From: Kaistia granuli DSM 23481 | Lineage (GTDB): Bacteria > Pseudomonadota > Alphaproteobacteria > Rhizobiales > Kaistiaceae | Direction: 5' to 3' | NCBI RefSeq assembly: GCF_000380505.1 | Contig: NZ_AQYH01000008.1 | Span: forward strand, 124,001 to 188,000 | DNA length: 64,000 nt | In this document: positions 33,902 to 42,895 of the stretch, piece by piece | Layout of the letters: every line of letters begins with the position of its first letter | Numbering within the stretch: position 1 is the stretch's first letter | Program-made: the position numbers and the translations under genes | Notes under the pieces: generated by a model | Seen by the model: only the letters and a program-made list of their open reading frames with translations | What the model was told of the DNA's origin: nothing | The model's database searches: none

Positions 33902-35839
33902 ATGACCGAGGCTCAGCGGTCCGATACGACCGATCGACCGCTCGATGTGATCGCCATCGGCCGATCTTCCGTCGATCTCTACGGCCAGCAGATCTACTCC
34001 CGGCTCGAGGACATCACCTCCTTCGCCAAGTCGGTCGGCGGCTGCCCGTCCAACATCGCCATCGGCACTGCCCGTCTCGGCCTGAGATCGGCCGTCATCA
34101 CCCGGGTCGGCGACGAGCAGATGGGCCGCTTCATCCGCGAACAGATGCAGCGCGAAGGCGTCGACACGCAGGGCATCGCCACCGACCCCGACCGGCTGAC
34201 GGCGCTGGTGCTGCTCGCCGTCGAGGACGAAGGCGTCTCGCCGATGATCTTCTACCGCACCGATTGCGCCGACATGGCGCTGTCGGAGGCGGATATCGAC
34301 GATGATTTCATCGCCTCGGCTTCCGCCATCGTGGTCACCGGCACGCATTTCTCGCGAGAAAACAGCGACGCGGCGCAGCGCAAGGCGATCCGCATCGCCA
34401 AGGCGCACGGCGGCCGCGTCGTCTTCGACATCGACTATCGACCCAATCTCTGGGGCCTCGCCGGCCATGGCGACGGCTTCGCCCGCTATGTGAAATCCGA
34501 CCGCGTGTCGGAGCAGCTGAAGTCCATCCTGGCCGATTGCGACCTGATCGTTGGCACCGAGGAGGAGATCCGCATCGCATCGGGCGCCGACGACGTGCTG
34601 GGCGCGCTCCGGACCATCCGCGCCCTCTCTGCCGCCACCATCGTGCTGAAGCGCGGCGCCATGGGCTGCATCGTCTATGACGGCGCGATTCCTCACGACC
34701 TCGAACAGGGCATCGTCGGCGACGGCTTTCCGATCGAGATCTACAATGTGTTGGGCGCCGGCGACGCCTTCATGTCCGGCTTCCTGCGCGGCTGGCTGAA
34801 GGGCGAGCCATTGGCGACCTGCGCCACCTGGGCCAATGCCTGCGGTGCCTTCGCCGTGTCGCGGCTGCTCTGCTCGCCGGAATATCCGAGCTGGGCCGAG
34901 CTCTCCCATTTCCTCGAGAACGGCAGCGAGCAGCGCGCTTTGCGCAAGGACGCCGCCCTCAACCACATCCATTGGGCCACCACCCGCCGCGCGCAGCCGG
35001 ACACGCTGATGGCGCTGGCGATCGACCATCGCTCGCAGCTGGAGGCCGTCGCCGACCGGCTCAAGGTACCGCGGGAGAAGATCGCGGGCCTGAAGGCGCT
35101 CGCCGTGGACGCCGCCGCGCGCGTCGCCAAGGGGCGGCCGGGCTTCGGCATGCTGCTCGACAGTACCTATGGCCAGAAGGCGTTTCCGCGCGCCGCCGAG
35201 CAGGATTTCTGGATCGGCCGGCCGGTAGAGCAGCCGGGCTCCCGCCCGCTCGATTTCGACCATCTCCCCGATCTCGGCAGCCATCTGGCCGAATGGCCGA
35301 TCGGCCATACGATCAAATGCCTCTGCTTCTACCACCCCGCCGACAGCGACGAGTTGAAGGCGCGGCAGGAGCGCGAGCTGCTGCGCGTCGCCGACGCGGC
35401 GCGGACGGTCGGCCGGGAATTGCTGGTCGAGATCATCGCCGGCAAGCATGGCCCGCTGACCGAGACGACCGTCTCGTCGATCCTCGCCAGGCTCTACGAG
35501 CTCGGCATCAAGCCGGACTGGTGGAAGCTCGAACCGCAGACGAGTTCGGCCGCCTGGCGCGCCATCGAGCGGGTGATCGAGGCCAACGACCCGTATTGCC
35601 GGGGCATCGTCCTGCTGGGGCTCGAGGCGCCGGAGCACGAGCTGGTGACGGCCTTCCGCGCCGCCGCGGCGACGCCGCTGGTCAAGGGTTTCGCAGTCGG
35701 CCGCACGATCTTCGCGGAAGCAGCGGAAAACTGGCTATCCGGCCGGATCGACGACCAAGCGGCAGTTGACGACATGGCACGGCGCTTCGGCAAGCTGGTC
35801 GCCGCCTGGGAGGCGGCGCGGCAGGCAGAGCCGGCGTAA
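33902..35839 (+). CDS. iolC: Fused 5-dehydro-2-deoxygluconokinase / DUF2090 aldolase-like protein
   Basis: This 645 aa protein has two parts. The N-terminal PfkB kinase (about 1-330) has SVGGCPSNIAIGTARLG and NVLGAGDAFMSGFLRG near residue 284, with the catalytic Asp. The C-terminal DUF2090 domain (about 340-640; MALAIDHRSQLEAVAD, GLKALAVDAA) is a TIM-barrel aldolase-like domain. The kinase phosphorylates 5-dehydro-2-deoxygluconate. The fused domain is annotated in relatives as the following aldolase (IolJ-like), and no separate iolJ is seen here. The upstream 129 bp carries an AT-rich promoter-like stretch (TTGACG near 33791). Confidence 0.92.
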   Translation: MTEAQRSDTTDRPLDVIAIGRSSVDLYGQQIYSRLEDITSFAKSVGGCPSNIAIGTARLGLRSAVITRVGDEQMGRFIREQMQREGVDTQGIATDPDRLTALVLLAVEDEGVSPMIFYRTDCADMALSEADIDDDFIASASAIVVTGTHFSRENSDAAQRKAIRIAKAHGGRVVFDIDYRPNLWGLAGHGDGFARYVKSDRVSEQLKSILADCDLIVGTEEEIRIASGADDVLGALRTIRALSAATIVLKRGAMGCIVYDGAIPHDLEQGIVGDGFPIEIYNVLGAGDAFMSGFLRGWLKGEPLATCATWANACGAFAVSRLLCSPEYPSWAELSHFLENGSEQRALRKDAALNHIHWATTRRAQPDTLMALAIDHRSQLEAVADRLKVPREKIAGLKALAVDAAARVAKGRPGFGMLLDSTYGQKAFPRAAEQDFWIGRPVEQPGSRPLDFDHLPDLGSHLAEWPIGHTIKCLCFYHPADSDELKARQERELLRVADAARTVGRELLVEIIAGKHGPLTETTVSSILARLYELGIKPDWWKLEPQTSSAAWRAIERVIEANDPYCRGIVLLGLEAPEHELVTAFRAAAATPLVKGFAVGRTIFAEAAENWLSGRIDDQAAVDDMARRFGKLVAAWEAARQAEPA

Positions 35840-35850
35840 GGGCCTTCCGG

Positions 35851-35937
35851 CATCCCGGCGAAAGCCGGGATCTATCCAACTGCCCGCCGCCGGCGGCTGA
35901 AGGGATCCCGGGTCGCGCTTCGCTTGCCCGGGATGAC
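35851..35937. repeat. 87-bp intergenic repeat, copy A
   Basis: It begins CATCCCGGCGAAAGCCGGGATC, a small hairpin (22 bases, arms only: ATCCCGGC and GCCGGGAT), and ends GCCCGGGATGAC. It matches the copy at 37977-38063 along its whole length with scattered substitutions. It lies between iolC and iolD. Such palindromic intergenic units are common in Hyphomicrobiales genomes. Confidence 0.75.
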
Positions 35938-35939
35938 GG

Positions 35940-36115
35940 CGGGGGTCGGTGGGCGCGAGAGCCAACCTTGACCAGCTGCTGACACACACAAGACCCCTCC
36001 CCCGCGGCGGGGCGAAGGAATAGCCTCTCCGGAGCCGGAGAGAGAAGCACGAGGGAGACCTCCCCAGACGATCGGGGAGGAGCGTGGCAAGAAAAATGAC
36101 CGAGGGAACCGTCCG
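35940..36115. other. Intergenic stretch before iolD, palindromic
   Basis: After repeat copy A the iolC-iolD gap continues with several GC-rich dyads. One is CCTCCCC/GGGGAGG around 36059-36080. No gene is visible. The gap could carry a promoter for iolD or mRNA-processing sites. Confidence 0.4.
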
Positions 36116-37963
36116 ATGACCACCATCCGTCTCACCATGGCGCAGGCGCTGACACGCTTTCTCAGCCGCCAGATGACCGTGATCGGCGGCCAGAAAATGC
36201 CGATCTTCGGCGGCGTCTGGGCGATTTTCGGCCATGGCAATGTCGCCGGTGTCGGCGAGGCGCTCTACCAGCATCGCGACACCCTGCCGACCTTCCGCGC
36301 CCATAACGAACAGGCGATGGGCCATGCGGCGATCGCCTTTGCCAAGGCAAGCTTTCGCCGCCGCATGATGGCGGTGACCAGCTCGATCGGCCCTGGCGCC
36401 ACCAACATGGTGACGGCCTGCGCGCTGGCGCATGTGAACCGCCTGCCGGTGCTGTTCCTGCCCGGCGACGTCTTCGCGAACCGCCATCCCGATCCCGTCC
36501 TGCAGCAGGTCGAGGACTTTGGCGACGGCACGGTTACCGCCAATGACGTCTTCCGTCCGGTCTCGCGCTATTTCGACCGTATCACCCGGCCGGAACAGAT
36601 CATGCCCGCCCTGCAGCGCGCCATGGCCGTACTGACCGACCCGGCCGATTGCGGCCCGGTGACGCTGTCGCTCTGTCAGGACGTGCAGGCAGAGGCCTAT
36701 GACTATCCGGAATCCTTCTTCGCCGAGACGGTCTGGACATCCCGTCGTCCCCGCCCCTCCGAGGACGAACTCGCGGCTGCCCTATCCGCCCTCTCGAAGG
36801 CCGAGAAGCCGCTGATCATCGCCGGCGGCGGCGTGCTCTATTCCGGCGCGACGGAAACGCTGCGCGCCTTTGCGGAAGCGCACCGGATCCCCGTCGCCGA
36901 GACGCAGGCGGGCAAATCCTCGTTGCCGGCCGATCACCCGCTCAACATGGGCTCGATCGGCGTCACCGGCACCTCGGCCGCCAACGAACTGGCCGAGGAG
37001 GCGGATGTGATCCTCGCGGTCGGCACCAGGCTGCAGGACTTCACCACCGGCTCCTGGGCCCTCTTCCAGAACCACCACAAGGCGATCATCGGCCTCAACA
37101 CCCAGCCCTTCGACGCCACCAAGCATCGGGCGCTGCCGCTCGTCGCCGACGCGCTGGCGGGATTGAAGGAAATCGCGCTTGGGCTCGGCTCCTATGCCGC
37201 GCCGGATCGCTGGACGAAAAAGGCCGAGGACGGCCGCGCGAACTGGTTCAAGGCAGCCGACAAGGCGACGGCCGCGACCAATGCGGCCCTGCCTTCCGAC
37301 GCGCAGGTGATCGGTGCGGTTCAGCGGTCGCTCGGCGACAATGCGACGGTCGTCTGCGCCGCAGGCGGCTTGCCCGGCGAACTGCACAAGCTCTGGCAGG
37401 CGGGACGCCCGGGGTCGTACCATCTCGAATATGGCTATTCGACCATGGGCTACGAGATCCCCGGCGGCCTCGGCGTCAAGATGGCGAAGCCGGCCGAGGA
37501 GGTCGTCGTCATGGTCGGCGACGGCTCCTATCTGATGATGAACTCGGAGATCGCCACGTCGGTGATGCTGGGGCTCCGGCTTACCATCGTCGTGCTCGAC
37601 AATGCCGGCTATGGCTGCATCAACCGGCTGCAGATGGCCACGGGCGGTGCCAATTTCAACAATCTCTTCAAGGACGTAAGGCACGAGGTGATGCCGGCGG
37701 TCGACTTCGTCGCCCATGCCGCCAGCCTCGGCGCGCTCGCCGCCAAGGTCGCCTCCATCGCCGACCTCGAAACCGCGCTCGGCGACGCGGTCAAGAACGA
37801 CCGCACCACCGTCCTCGTCATCGACACCGACCCGCTCGTCACCACCGAGGCCGGCGGCCACTGGTGGGATGTCGCCGTGCCCGAGGTGAGCCCACGCTGG
37901 CAGGTCAACGCGGCGCGCGAGGAATATGAAAAGGCGATCGAGGCGCAGCGCGGGCTGGATTGA
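36116..37963 (+). CDS. iolD: 3D-(3,5/4)-trihydroxycyclohexane-1,2-dione acylhydrolase
   Basis: This 615 aa ThDP-dependent enzyme of the acetolactate-synthase fold has the N-terminal ThDP-PYR domain (FRAHNEQAMGHAAIAFAK, catalytic Glu), a central domain (IIAGGGVLYSGA) and the C-terminal ThDP-binding GDGSYLMMNSEIATS with DNAGYG. It opens the inositol ring, giving 5-deoxyglucuronate. It follows iolC after a repeat-containing gap and precedes iolE after repeat copy B. Confidence 0.95.
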   Translation: MTTIRLTMAQALTRFLSRQMTVIGGQKMPIFGGVWAIFGHGNVAGVGEALYQHRDTLPTFRAHNEQAMGHAAIAFAKASFRRRMMAVTSSIGPGATNMVTACALAHVNRLPVLFLPGDVFANRHPDPVLQQVEDFGDGTVTANDVFRPVSRYFDRITRPEQIMPALQRAMAVLTDPADCGPVTLSLCQDVQAEAYDYPESFFAETVWTSRRPRPSEDELAAALSALSKAEKPLIIAGGGVLYSGATETLRAFAEAHRIPVAETQAGKSSLPADHPLNMGSIGVTGTSAANELAEEADVILAVGTRLQDFTTGSWALFQNHHKAIIGLNTQPFDATKHRALPLVADALAGLKEIALGLGSYAAPDRWTKKAEDGRANWFKAADKATAATNAALPSDAQVIGAVQRSLGDNATVVCAAGGLPGELHKLWQAGRPGSYHLEYGYSTMGYEIPGGLGVKMAKPAEEVVVMVGDGSYLMMNSEIATSVMLGLRLTIVVLDNAGYGCINRLQMATGGANFNNLFKDVRHEVMPAVDFVAHAASLGALAAKVASIADLETALGDAVKNDRTTVLVIDTDPLVTTEAGGHWWDVAVPEVSPRWQVNAAREEYEKAIEAQRGLD

Positions 37964-37976
37964 GTATCTCGTGCGT

Positions 37977-38063
37977 CATCCCCGCGAAGGCGGGGATCCA
38001 TGCGGCCGCCCGCCACCGGCGGCTGAATGGATCCAGGGCCGCGCTCCGCTTGCCCGGGATGAC
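37977..38063. repeat. 87-bp intergenic repeat, copy B
   Basis: It runs from CATCCCCGCGAAGGCGGGGA to GCCCGGGATGAC and aligns end to end with copy A (35851-35937), including the conserved centre GGCGGCTGAA-GGATC. Compensating changes keep the first hairpin intact (CCCCGC/GCGGGG here, CCCGGC/GCCGGG in copy A). It lies between iolD and iolE. Confidence 0.75.
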
Positions 38064-38120
38064 CGCAAAGAGAAGCGCTAAAAGACAACAGACACCGACG
38101 ACGCAAACGAGGAAACACCC

Positions 38121-39005
38121 ATGATCCGCATCGGCGCCAATCCGATCTGCTGGTCCAATGACGACAAGCAGGACATCGGCGGCGACATTTCGCTCGAACA
38201 ATGCCTGTCGGAAGCGAAGGCGATCGGCATCGAGGGCATGGAACTCGGCCACAAGTTTCCGCGCGACGCCGGGACACTCCGACCGATCCTCGACGCGCAT
38301 GGCCTCGCCCTCGTCGCCGGCTGGTATTCGACCTTCCTGCTCGAGCGCGACGCTGAGCACGAATTCAAGGCGGCGCGGGACCATATCGACCTGCTGAAGG
38401 CCTTCGGCTGCACCGTCTTCATCGTCGCCGAGTGCACCCGCACCGTGCACGGCACGCAGGCGATGCCACTGTCGCAGCGGCCGGTGATGAGCGAGGTCGA
38501 ATGGGGCCGCTTCGCCAGCGGCCTGACGCGCTTGGCCGACTATCTCGACCGCGAGGGCCTGACGCTTGCCTATCACCACCACATGGGCACGGTGGTCCAG
38601 ACTGAGGGCGAGATCGACCGCATGATGGCGTCGACCGGACCGGCGGTGAAACTCTTGCTCGATACCGGCCATATCACCTGGGCCGGCGGCGACCCGGCCC
38701 GGCTGGCGCGGAAATATCGCGACCGCATCGTGCATGTGCACACCAAGGACGTCCGGCCCGACGTGGCGCGCCAGGCCGAGGCGGGCGACTGGTCGTTCCT
38801 GACAAGCGTGCTGGCCGGCGTCTATACGGTGCCCGGCGACGGCTCGATCGACTATGTCGCCGTGTTCCGGGAAATCCCGGATTATTCCGGCTGGATCGTC
38901 ATCGAGGCCGAGCAGGATCCGGTCAAGGCGCCGCCGGCGCGCTATGTGAAGATGGGCTTCGACAATCTCACCCGCTTCATCGATGCTGCCGGATTGAAGC
39001 GCTGA
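38121..39005 (+). CDS. iolE: Myo-inosose-2 dehydratase
   Basis: This 294 aa protein has a xylose-isomerase-like TIM barrel, starting IRIGANPICWSNDD, which is typical of IolE. It has GMELGHKFPRD, LAYHHHMGTVVQ, LLDTGHITWAGGD and VHTKDVRPDVA with metal-ligand His/Glu/Asp residues. It dehydrates scyllo-inosose to the dione used by IolD. It lies between iolD and iolB on the same strand. Confidence 0.94.
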   Translation: MIRIGANPICWSNDDKQDIGGDISLEQCLSEAKAIGIEGMELGHKFPRDAGTLRPILDAHGLALVAGWYSTFLLERDAEHEFKAARDHIDLLKAFGCTVFIVAECTRTVHGTQAMPLSQRPVMSEVEWGRFASGLTRLADYLDREGLTLAYHHHMGTVVQTEGEIDRMMASTGPAVKLLLDTGHITWAGGDPARLARKYRDRIVHVHTKDVRPDVARQAEAGDWSFLTSVLAGVYTVPGDGSIDYVAVFREIPDYSGWIVIEAEQDPVKAPPARYVKMGFDNLTRFIDAAGLKR

Positions 39006-39038
39006 GGGGAATAAGCCTTTGTCGCGCGGACTTGGCGC

Positions 39039-39165
39039 CTCACCTCTCCCTGAGGGAGTGGTCGGCGGCGGCAGGCCGGCGGGTGAGGGTTTACGGCCTG
39101 ACCGGATGGTTCCCTAAACCCTCACCCGGAGCTTCGCTCCGACCTCTCCCTCAGGAAGAGGTGAG
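39039..39165. repeat. 127-bp nested palindromic element between iolE and iolB
   Basis: The outer arms are CCTCACCTCTCCCTGAGGGA at 39039 and its inverse ending at 39165 (20 of 21 matching). Inner arms GGGTGAGGGTTTA (39081-39093) and TAAACCCTCACCC (39115-39127) are perfect. Small hairpins (GGAGCTTCGCTCC, 39128-39140) lie inside. It resembles the CTC-ACC-rich intergenic palindromes widespread in Hyphomicrobiales. Confidence 0.75.
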
Positions 39166-39214
39166 GATCTACTTCGGTGCCTCAAGAGTGCGCCCCACGC
39201 CAAGGAGACGGACC

Positions 39215-40012
39215 ATGACCGACCTTCTCGTCAAGCCCGCCGGCAGCCATGGCCGTACCATCCATGTCACGCCGCAATCGGCCGGCTGGAGCCATGTCGG
39301 CTTCGACCTCTACCAGTTGCAGCCCGGCGAGATCGCCGAGGGCAATACGGGCGACCGCGAGGTCTGCCTCGTCCTGATCTCCGGCAAGGCGCGCGCCATT
39401 GTCGAGGACGTCGATTTCGGCATCATCGGCAAGCGCATGTCGCCCTTCGACGGCAAGCCCTATTCGGTCTATGTGCCGTCCGAGCACGACTGGATCGTCA
39501 CCGCCACGACCGAGGTAACGCTCGCCGTCTGCTCGGCCCCCGCCACGACCGGCGAGCTGCCGCCGCGGCTGATCGGCCCCGACCATGTCGGCCAGGAGAC
39601 GCGCGGCGCCGGCACCAATCTGCGCCATGTCACCAACATCCTTCCCGAAAGCGAGCCGGCGGATTCGCTGCTCGTCGTCGAGGTGATCACGCCCGGCGGC
39701 CACACGTCGAGCTATCCGCCGCACAAGCACGACACCGACAATCTGCCGGCGGAATCCCTGCTGGAGGAGACCTACTACCACCGCATCGAGCCGCCGCAGG
39801 GCTTCGCCTTCCAGCGCGTCTATACCGACGACCGCTCGCTCGACGAGACGATGCTGATCGAGGACGGCGTGGTGGCGCTGGTGCCCAGGGGCTATCACCC
39901 CTGCGCGACGATCCACGGCTACGACCTCTATTATCTGAACGTCATGGCCGGGCCGAAGCGGACCTGGAGGTTCCACAACGCGCCTGAGCACGAGTGGCTG
40001 CTGAAGAAATAG
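39215..40012 (+). CDS. iolB: 5-deoxy-glucuronate isomerase
   Basis: This 265 aa protein belongs to the KduI/IolB cupin family. It has SAGWSHVGFDLYQL, the metal-binding cupin motif SSYPPHKHDTDNLPAE with a following Glu/His (LLEETYYHRI), and the family end LYYLNVMAGPKRTW, PEHEWL. It converts 5-deoxyglucuronate to 5-dehydro-2-deoxygluconate, the substrate of IolC. ATG 39215 follows AAGGAGA; the frame is open upstream through the palindromic repeat. Confidence 0.94.
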   Translation: MTDLLVKPAGSHGRTIHVTPQSAGWSHVGFDLYQLQPGEIAEGNTGDREVCLVLISGKARAIVEDVDFGIIGKRMSPFDGKPYSVYVPSEHDWIVTATTEVTLAVCSAPATTGELPPRLIGPDHVGQETRGAGTNLRHVTNILPESEPADSLLVVEVITPGGHTSSYPPHKHDTDNLPAESLLEETYYHRIEPPQGFAFQRVYTDDRSLDETMLIEDGVVALVPRGYHPCATIHGYDLYYLNVMAGPKRTWRFHNAPEHEWLLKK

Positions 40013-40045
40013 CCGGAGTAACCACCCGCCGCGCCGGACACGCGC

Positions 40046-41080
40046 TCAGACATTCTCGGCCACATACAGCTCGAACGGCAGCAGGATGCGCGTCTCGCCC
40101 TCCCCGGCGGCGCCGCGCACCGCCCGCGCCATGATGGCGACGGCCCGCTCGGCCAGCGCCTGCACCGGGGTGGCGATGACAGCGTCGAGCACGCCGTCGA
40201 CCAGGGCTGCCCGCGTCTCCGGCACCAGTTCGTTGCAGACGGCGATGACGCGCTCATGCGCGCCCGTCTCGCGCAGGGCCGAGATCAGGCCGGCCATGCC
40301 GCCGCCAGCGACATAGATGCCGACGAGATCCGGATTGCGCTTCAGGAGTTCGAGCGTGCCTTCATGGGCGAGATGCGGATCCTCGAGATTGGCCAGCGGC
40401 TCGAGCAGGCGGAAATCCGGCGCATGCTCGCGGAAATAGGCGCGAAAACTGATCTCGGAAAGTTCATGCCCGACATAGCGGTGGCTACCGACGAAAATGC
40501 CGACGCTGCCGGGCTTTTTGGCCAGCCGGGCGATCGCCCAGGCAGCGGTGCGCCCGGCCTTGCGATGGTCGATGCCGACATGGCCGATGCATGGCGCCGA
40601 AAGCTCCGACAGCAGCGTCGTCACGCCGACGCCGCGCGCCGCCAGCGCCTCGACCGCCTCGGTCACCTTGGGATGGTCGGCAGCGACGACGGCGAGCGCA
40701 TCGACGCGGCCGCCGAGCGCCAGCAGCTTGTCGGCGACGGTCGCGGCCGAGATATCCTCGACGAATTCGACGATCGGTTTTCCGCGCACGCCGCTCGCCG
40801 CCCGCGCCGCCGTGGCGAGCGCCGCCGCCATCTCCTGGTAGAACGCGTCGGCGCGGCGCTGCAGCAGGAAGCCGAAGCTCTTCGTCGCCGCCGTTTCCTC
40901 CAACCGGCGCTTCAGAAGCCCGGTGCCGTGATAGCCGATCGCCTCGGCGGCCGCGAGGACGCGCTCGGCCGTCTCGCGACGCACCGGCGCCCGCTGGTTG
41001 AGGACGCGATCGACGGTCGCGACGCCGACGCCGGCGGCAGCGGCGAGATCGCGGATCGTCGGCCGGGTCAACGCTTCCAA
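40046..41080 (-). CDS. LacI-family transcriptional regulator
   Basis: This 344 aa regulator has the LacI HTH (TIRDLAAAAGVGVATVDRVLNQ, about residues 8-29, 22 residues by position) and hinge, followed by a periplasmic-binding-like sensor domain (GKPIVEFVEDIS, VGIDHRKAGRTAAW, GIYVAGGGMAGL). It is divergent from the mocDEF-like operon. Two near-identical palindromes in the gap fit as its operators. It probably responds to an inositol derivative. Its stop lies 33 bp past the convergent iolB stop. Confidence 0.9.
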   Translation of the reverse strand: MEALTRPTIRDLAAAAGVGVATVDRVLNQRAPVRRETAERVLAAAEAIGYHGTGLLKRRLEETAATKSFGFLLQRRADAFYQEMAAALATAARAASGVRGKPIVEFVEDISAATVADKLLALGGRVDALAVVAADHPKVTEAVEALAARGVGVTTLLSELSAPCIGHVGIDHRKAGRTAAWAIARLAKKPGSVGIFVGSHRYVGHELSEISFRAYFREHAPDFRLLEPLANLEDPHLAHEGTLELLKRNPDLVGIYVAGGGMAGLISALRETGAHERVIAVCNELVPETRAALVDGVLDAVIATPVQALAERAVAIMARAVRGAAGEGETRILLPFELYVAENV

Positions 41081-41092
41081 GGCGACAGCCTC

Positions 41093-41109
41093 ATGATAGA
41101 TTCCATCAT
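41093..41109. promoter_or_regulatory. LacI-type operator O1
   Basis: ATGATAGATTCCATCAT is a 17-bp dyad with one mismatch, 13 bp upstream of the LacI-family gene start. It is almost identical to O2 at 41137-41153. Confidence 0.65.
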
Positions 41110-41136
41110 TTCAACGCCCAGCATCCTTGAGCTTTC

Positions 41137-41153
41137 ATGATAGATTCTATCAT
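41137..41153. promoter_or_regulatory. LacI-type operator O2
   Basis: ATGATAGATTCTATCAT is a perfect 17-bp dyad, 44 bp centre to centre from O1 (about four helical turns). It overlaps the expected -10 region behind a TTGAGC (41127-41132), so binding would block the mocDEF-like operon. Confidence 0.7.
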
Positions 41154-41260
41154 CTCTCGATTGAGGTGAAAACCAAGCCGCATTAGAGTTTCTCCAAACA
41201 CCGGAAGATGCGGTCATCCGTGCTGCGGAGGACAAAAACACGGTGGCTTCGGAGGAACGA

Positions 41261-42355
41261 ATGACGGTCTCGACGACCCCGCGCGACTATTCGCTGATCG
41301 GCCGCGACACCCGGCTGGCCGAGGAAAACGGCCTGGCAGCGGCGCAATGGTACCAGTGCCCGATCCCGCGCAAGGAACTGAAGGAGCTGATGAAACGCTC
41401 CGACGGGCCGGCGCTGCGCGACACGGCGATCTGGTTCGCGACGCTCTTCCTCTCCGGCCTCGGCGGCTATTATTTCTGGGGTACGTGGTGGGCCGTGCCC
41501 TTCTTCGCCGTTTACGGCATCCTCTACGGTTCGGCGTCGGATTCACGATGGCACGAATGCAGCCACGGCACGGCGTTCAAGACGCGCTGGATGAACGACG
41601 TCGTCTACCACATCGCCTGCTTCATGATCCTGCGCGAGCCGACCGTCTGGCGCTGGAGCCATACCCGCCACCACACCGACACCATCATCGTCGGCCGCGA
41701 CCCCGAGATCGCCGTGCCGCGCCCGCCCGACATTCTCGGCATCCTGCTCAACCTTTTCGCCCTGAAGAGCAGCTACGTCGCGATGAAGAAGCTCCTCCTT
41801 CACGCGACCGGCCGGCTGAACGAGGAAGAGAAGACCTACATCCCCGAGATGGAACGCGCCAAGGTCTACTGGATCGCCCGGCTCTATCTCGCCATCTTCG
41901 CCGCCGTCGCCATCTGGTGCTTCGCCATCGGCTCGATCCTGCCGGCGATGTTCATCGGCCTGCCGACGCTCTACGGCGCGCCCTTCGTCGTCATCTTCGG
42001 TCTGACGCAGCATGCCGGCCTCGACGAGGACGTGCTCGACCACCGGCTGAACAGCCGCACGGTCTACATGAACCCGATCTACCGGTTCCTGTATCTCAAC
42101 ATGAACTACCACGTGGAGCACCACATGTTCCCGATGGTGCCCTATCACGCGCTGCCGAAGCTGCACGCCGCGATCAAGGCCGATTGCCCGAAGCCGTATA
42201 ACGGCCTCTGGGAAGCCTATGCCGAGATCATCCCGACGCTGCTGCGCCAGGTGCGCGAGCCCGGCTATTTCGTAGAGCGGCAGCTGCCGGATCCGAACAA
42301 GGCCGTGCCGCACAATCACGGCACCCAGTTCGTCTCGGTCGTGCCGGCCGAGTAG
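41261..42355 (+). CDS. mocD: Fatty-acid-desaturase-like diiron oxygenase, MocD-like
   Basis: This 364 aa membrane protein has the three histidine boxes of diiron desaturases/hydroxylases: H98-x3-H102 (HECSH), H134-x2-HH138 (HTRHH) and H284-x2-HH288 (HVEHH). Hydrophobic segments lie around 55-90 and 200-250. MocD, with ferredoxin MocE and reductase MocF, oxidatively demethylates the rhizopine 3-O-methyl-scyllo-inosamine in Rhizobium, and here the same three genes follow in order beside iol genes. ATG 41261 has GGAGG 5 bp upstream; GTG 41243 is an alternative. The exact substrate is inferred. Confidence 0.82.
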   Translation: MTVSTTPRDYSLIGRDTRLAEENGLAAAQWYQCPIPRKELKELMKRSDGPALRDTAIWFATLFLSGLGGYYFWGTWWAVPFFAVYGILYGSASDSRWHECSHGTAFKTRWMNDVVYHIACFMILREPTVWRWSHTRHHTDTIIVGRDPEIAVPRPPDILGILLNLFALKSSYVAMKKLLLHATGRLNEEEKTYIPEMERAKVYWIARLYLAIFAAVAIWCFAIGSILPAMFIGLPTLYGAPFVVIFGLTQHAGLDEDVLDHRLNSRTVYMNPIYRFLYLNMNYHVEHHMFPMVPYHALPKLHAAIKADCPKPYNGLWEAYAEIIPTLLRQVREPGYFVERQLPDPNKAVPHNHGTQFVSVVPAE

Positions 42356-42519
42356 ACGGGTTCCGGCGGCGCCCGCCTCCACCTCCCGCGCTGCGCGATC
42401 GGGAACGGAAGGGAAGCGGGCGCATCCAATCGGGGTTGCGCCCCCGACATGCGCAGCGGCGCGGCCAGTCGGCCGCATCCCGAACCACGCGCCCCAAGAT
42501 TTCAAGCGAGGACACCTGC

Positions 42520-42849
42520 ATGACCACCACGACCGCCACGCAATGGATCGAGGCCTGCGCCGCCGACGACATCGACGAAGAGGACGTCATCCGCTTCGAT
42601 CACGACGGCCGCACCTATGCGATCTACCGCTCGCCGGACGACGAATATTACGCGACGGACGGGCTCTGCACGCATGAGCAGATCCACCTCGCCGACGGCC
42701 TGGTCATGGACCACATCATCGAATGCCCGAAGCACAATGGCCGCTTCGATTATCGCACCGGCCAGGCCAAGGGCGCGCCCGTCTGCGTCAATCTCAAGAC
42801 CTACCCGGTCCGGATCGACGGCGACAAAGTCCTGCTCGGTCTGGCCTGA
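42520..42849 (+). CDS. mocE: Rieske-type [2Fe-2S] ferredoxin, MocE-like
   Basis: This 109 aa Rieske ferredoxin has cluster ligands C50-x-H52 (CTH) and C69-x2-H72 (CPKH). It would pass electrons from the reductase (next gene) to the diiron oxygenase (previous gene). The ATG at 42520 gives the compact family length; the frame is open upstream. The gap before it (165 bp) shows no clear terminator. Confidence 0.9.
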   Translation: MTTTTATQWIEACAADDIDEEDVIRFDHDGRTYAIYRSPDDEYYATDGLCTHEQIHLADGLVMDHIIECPKHNGRFDYRTGQAKGAPVCVNLKTYPVRIDGDKVLLGLA

Positions 42850-42895
42850 GGGGATGGCGCCGGGCGCAGCCATGGAAGGATCCGGGGAGACATCG

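Noticed and set aside
33881-35638. 585-codon ORF antisense to iolC
   Set aside because: The plus strand encodes a complete PfkB-DUF2090 protein. The antisense product has no family features.
35840-39214. Intergenic palindromes as a CRISPR array or insertion sequence
   Set aside because: Only two copies of one unit and one of another, with genes between them, no regular spacers, no cas or transposase gene and no target duplications.
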